Assembly: GCA_944325005.1 (NCBI GenBank)
Contig: CALUYO010000008.1
Span: forward strand, 19,900 to 83,899
DNA: 64,000 nt
Direction of reading: 5' to 3'
DNA from: Candidatus Gastranaerophilales bacterium
GTDB lineage: Bacteria > Cyanobacteriota > Vampirovibrionia > Gastranaerophilales > Gastranaerophilaceae
The notes under the pieces were generated by a model. That model made no database searches and was not told the DNA's origin. It worked only from the letters and a program-made list of their open reading frames with translations. A program made the position numbers and the translations under genes. Positions 62,967 through 64,000 of this stretch are shown one piece after another; the stretch's first letter is position 1; every line of letters begins with the position of its first letter.

Positions 62967-64000
62967 ATGAAGAAGATTAATTTCCTTGAATTTATCGGGG
63001 GGGGGGCGATTTAAGGCGCTCCGGACGCGGGTTTTGGTCCTATACTCTTGCCGAGATAGTAGTAGTAATGTTGATTATCGCTGTTGTTGTAGCAGTGAGT
63101 ATCGGTATAACAAAAGCGAAATTAGATAATATCATCTCCTATACTTATTATTCAGCGTATTCGTCCTTACGACAGATATCCACCGAGATGTTAATCAACT
63201 GGGATCCATCTGATCCCGAATATAAACAGGCCTTTAAACGAGATCCCAAAAAAATGATTGCTTCTAAATTTCAAGACTTTCATTTTGGCTATGAAAGATT
63301 CAAAGCATCTATAGCTAATCTTTATTATGACTATGTATTGTCATCCAATATCGCTAAGGCTGCCTCAGTAGGTTCTAGATACCATACTTTTTATGGTTGT
63401 GCAGGGGTTTATGCTTGTGGTCACCTGTATCACAATCCTAATACTGGTGAATGCGAGGATTATTGTGATACGGATACTTGGTTTAGCAAGGCAGAGCCGC
63501 CTTTTAAAAAATGCCCTGGGCTCGACTTTGGTTATCCAACATTCGATAATGGTTATGGATGTAATCACTCTTGTTATCCAAGTGGCGATAATTGTGGCTC
63601 TGTTAATTCCGCATTTTGGAATGCTGGGAATACTCTTGGGTGTGAAACACTTGTGAATAATACACTCTGGAATTCTATAGAGGCTTATAATGGCTCTGAT
63701 AAGCTTACTGTATATTATGATGATTTTTATATAGGAGTTAAAAGTTCATTGTCAGGTCGGAAGTGTACATATACAATGGAATGTTTTGGGGATAACGTTT
63801 GGACTTATAATCCGCTCTTTGAAGCTTGGGAGTGTACAAAAGCTTGTCCAGACAATTTTAGTTATGATGACTCAACCGAGTCTTGTGTTTGTGACAGAGT
63901 CTGTTTCCCTGGCTATAAATTAGACGAGAGCACTTGTAGCTGTGTTGCTGATGGCGGCTCAAGCTGTAATAAGAGCTGCGGCAGTGGTTATACCTTGGAT
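62967..64000 (+). CDS. Prepilin-like protein E, Cys-rich, leader out of frame at a G10 tract (partial)
   Basis: ATG 62967 follows GGAG. Leader MKKINFLEFIGGGAI stops as written. With 8 or 11 G it joins ...GDLRRSGRGFWS then YTLAEIVVVMLIIAVVVAVS, a class III signal with Tyr1 and Glu5, and runs open to the window end (at least ~330 residues). The mature region is long and Cys-rich, with repeats CDRVCFPGYKLDESTCSC and CNKSCGSGYTLD near the end, like small disulfide modules. The prepilin-frame ORF has no credible internal start before the helix. The 3' end lies beyond the window. Confidence 0.78.
62997..63006. repeat. G:C homopolymer (10) in prepilin E leader
   Basis: Ten G in the coding strand, codons 11-14. 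Flanks TATC-G10-CGATTTAAGGCGCTCC. 8 or 11 restores the prepilin frame. Confidence 0.95.

Noticed and set aside
63393..63656. Plus-strand ORF in prepilin E
   Set aside because: Different frame from the open prepilin frame that runs to the window end.

Overview
The window looks like chromosomal DNA from an AT-rich, gut-associated, non-photosynthetic cyanobacterial relative (Gastranaerophilales / Melainabacteria-like). This is an inference. It rests on the FTLAEVL(I/V)TLGIIG prepilins, the families of small lineage-restricted proteins, and a cyanobacterial-type housekeeping set (coaX, surE, BFN-domain nuclease, trmFO, lepA, nadB/nadC) next to features more usual in Gram-positive bacteria (MurT, Rex, SdaAA/SdaAB). 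No 16S rRNA gene is present to settle it.

Layout. 1-22 kb is core: a murT 3' end, pdxJ, rex, coaX, sdaAB/sdaAA, surE, a long minus-strand operon (HEAT-repeat protein, queC, DUF366, SPOR, TPR), two FTG-motif membrane proteins, nadB-nadC, a response regulator, a SulP transporter and lepA. 22-47.5 kb is accessory. It opens with a HelD-like helicase, then a SIR2-STAND-TPR defence protein, two DUF1643 genes and a plus-strand cassette (XRE regulator, small DNA-binding-like protein, RtcB RNA ligase, WYL regulator, helicase-nuclease). A phage-derived block follows (terminase large subunit, DUF5681, ParB-methyltransferase, a stand-alone FtsZ-type GTPase domain, DUF2924, WG repeats, large serine recombinase). 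It closes with a small decayed island next to tRNA-Ser(GCT), bounded by imperfect direct repeats. 47.6-64 kb is core again: BFN nuclease, trmFO, more FTG proteins, an anti-sigma / ECF sigma / Spy-like operon, cysK, two large unknown proteins and groES-groEL.

Main discovery. Five prepilin-like genes are spread through the window (about 5.5, 15.4, 49.3, 53.8 and 63 kb). Each has a near-consensus promoter with 17-nt spacing, a strong ribosome binding site and a 7-11 codon leader, then a G:C homopolymer (four tracts of 10; one of 7 G plus AG) before the class III signal FTLAE or YTLAE. As written, all five leader frames end in an early stop. In all five the leader joins the prepilin frame when the tract is 8 or 11 nt. 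This is what a coordinated set of slipped-strand (phase-variable) pilin loci would look like, and I know of no description of it in this lineage. The tract also lies in a short conserved context that keeps the same + strand orientation whichever strand the gene is on.

Second discovery. A 181-residue protein in the phage-derived block keeps the FtsZ GTP-binding half (GGGTSCGT, PFDFEGR) but has no C-terminal half and no T7 loop. A division-interfering or decoy tubulin homologue is a reasonable hypothesis. The RtcB-WYL-helicase/nuclease cassette is a further candidate for an uncharacterised RNA-repair or defence module.
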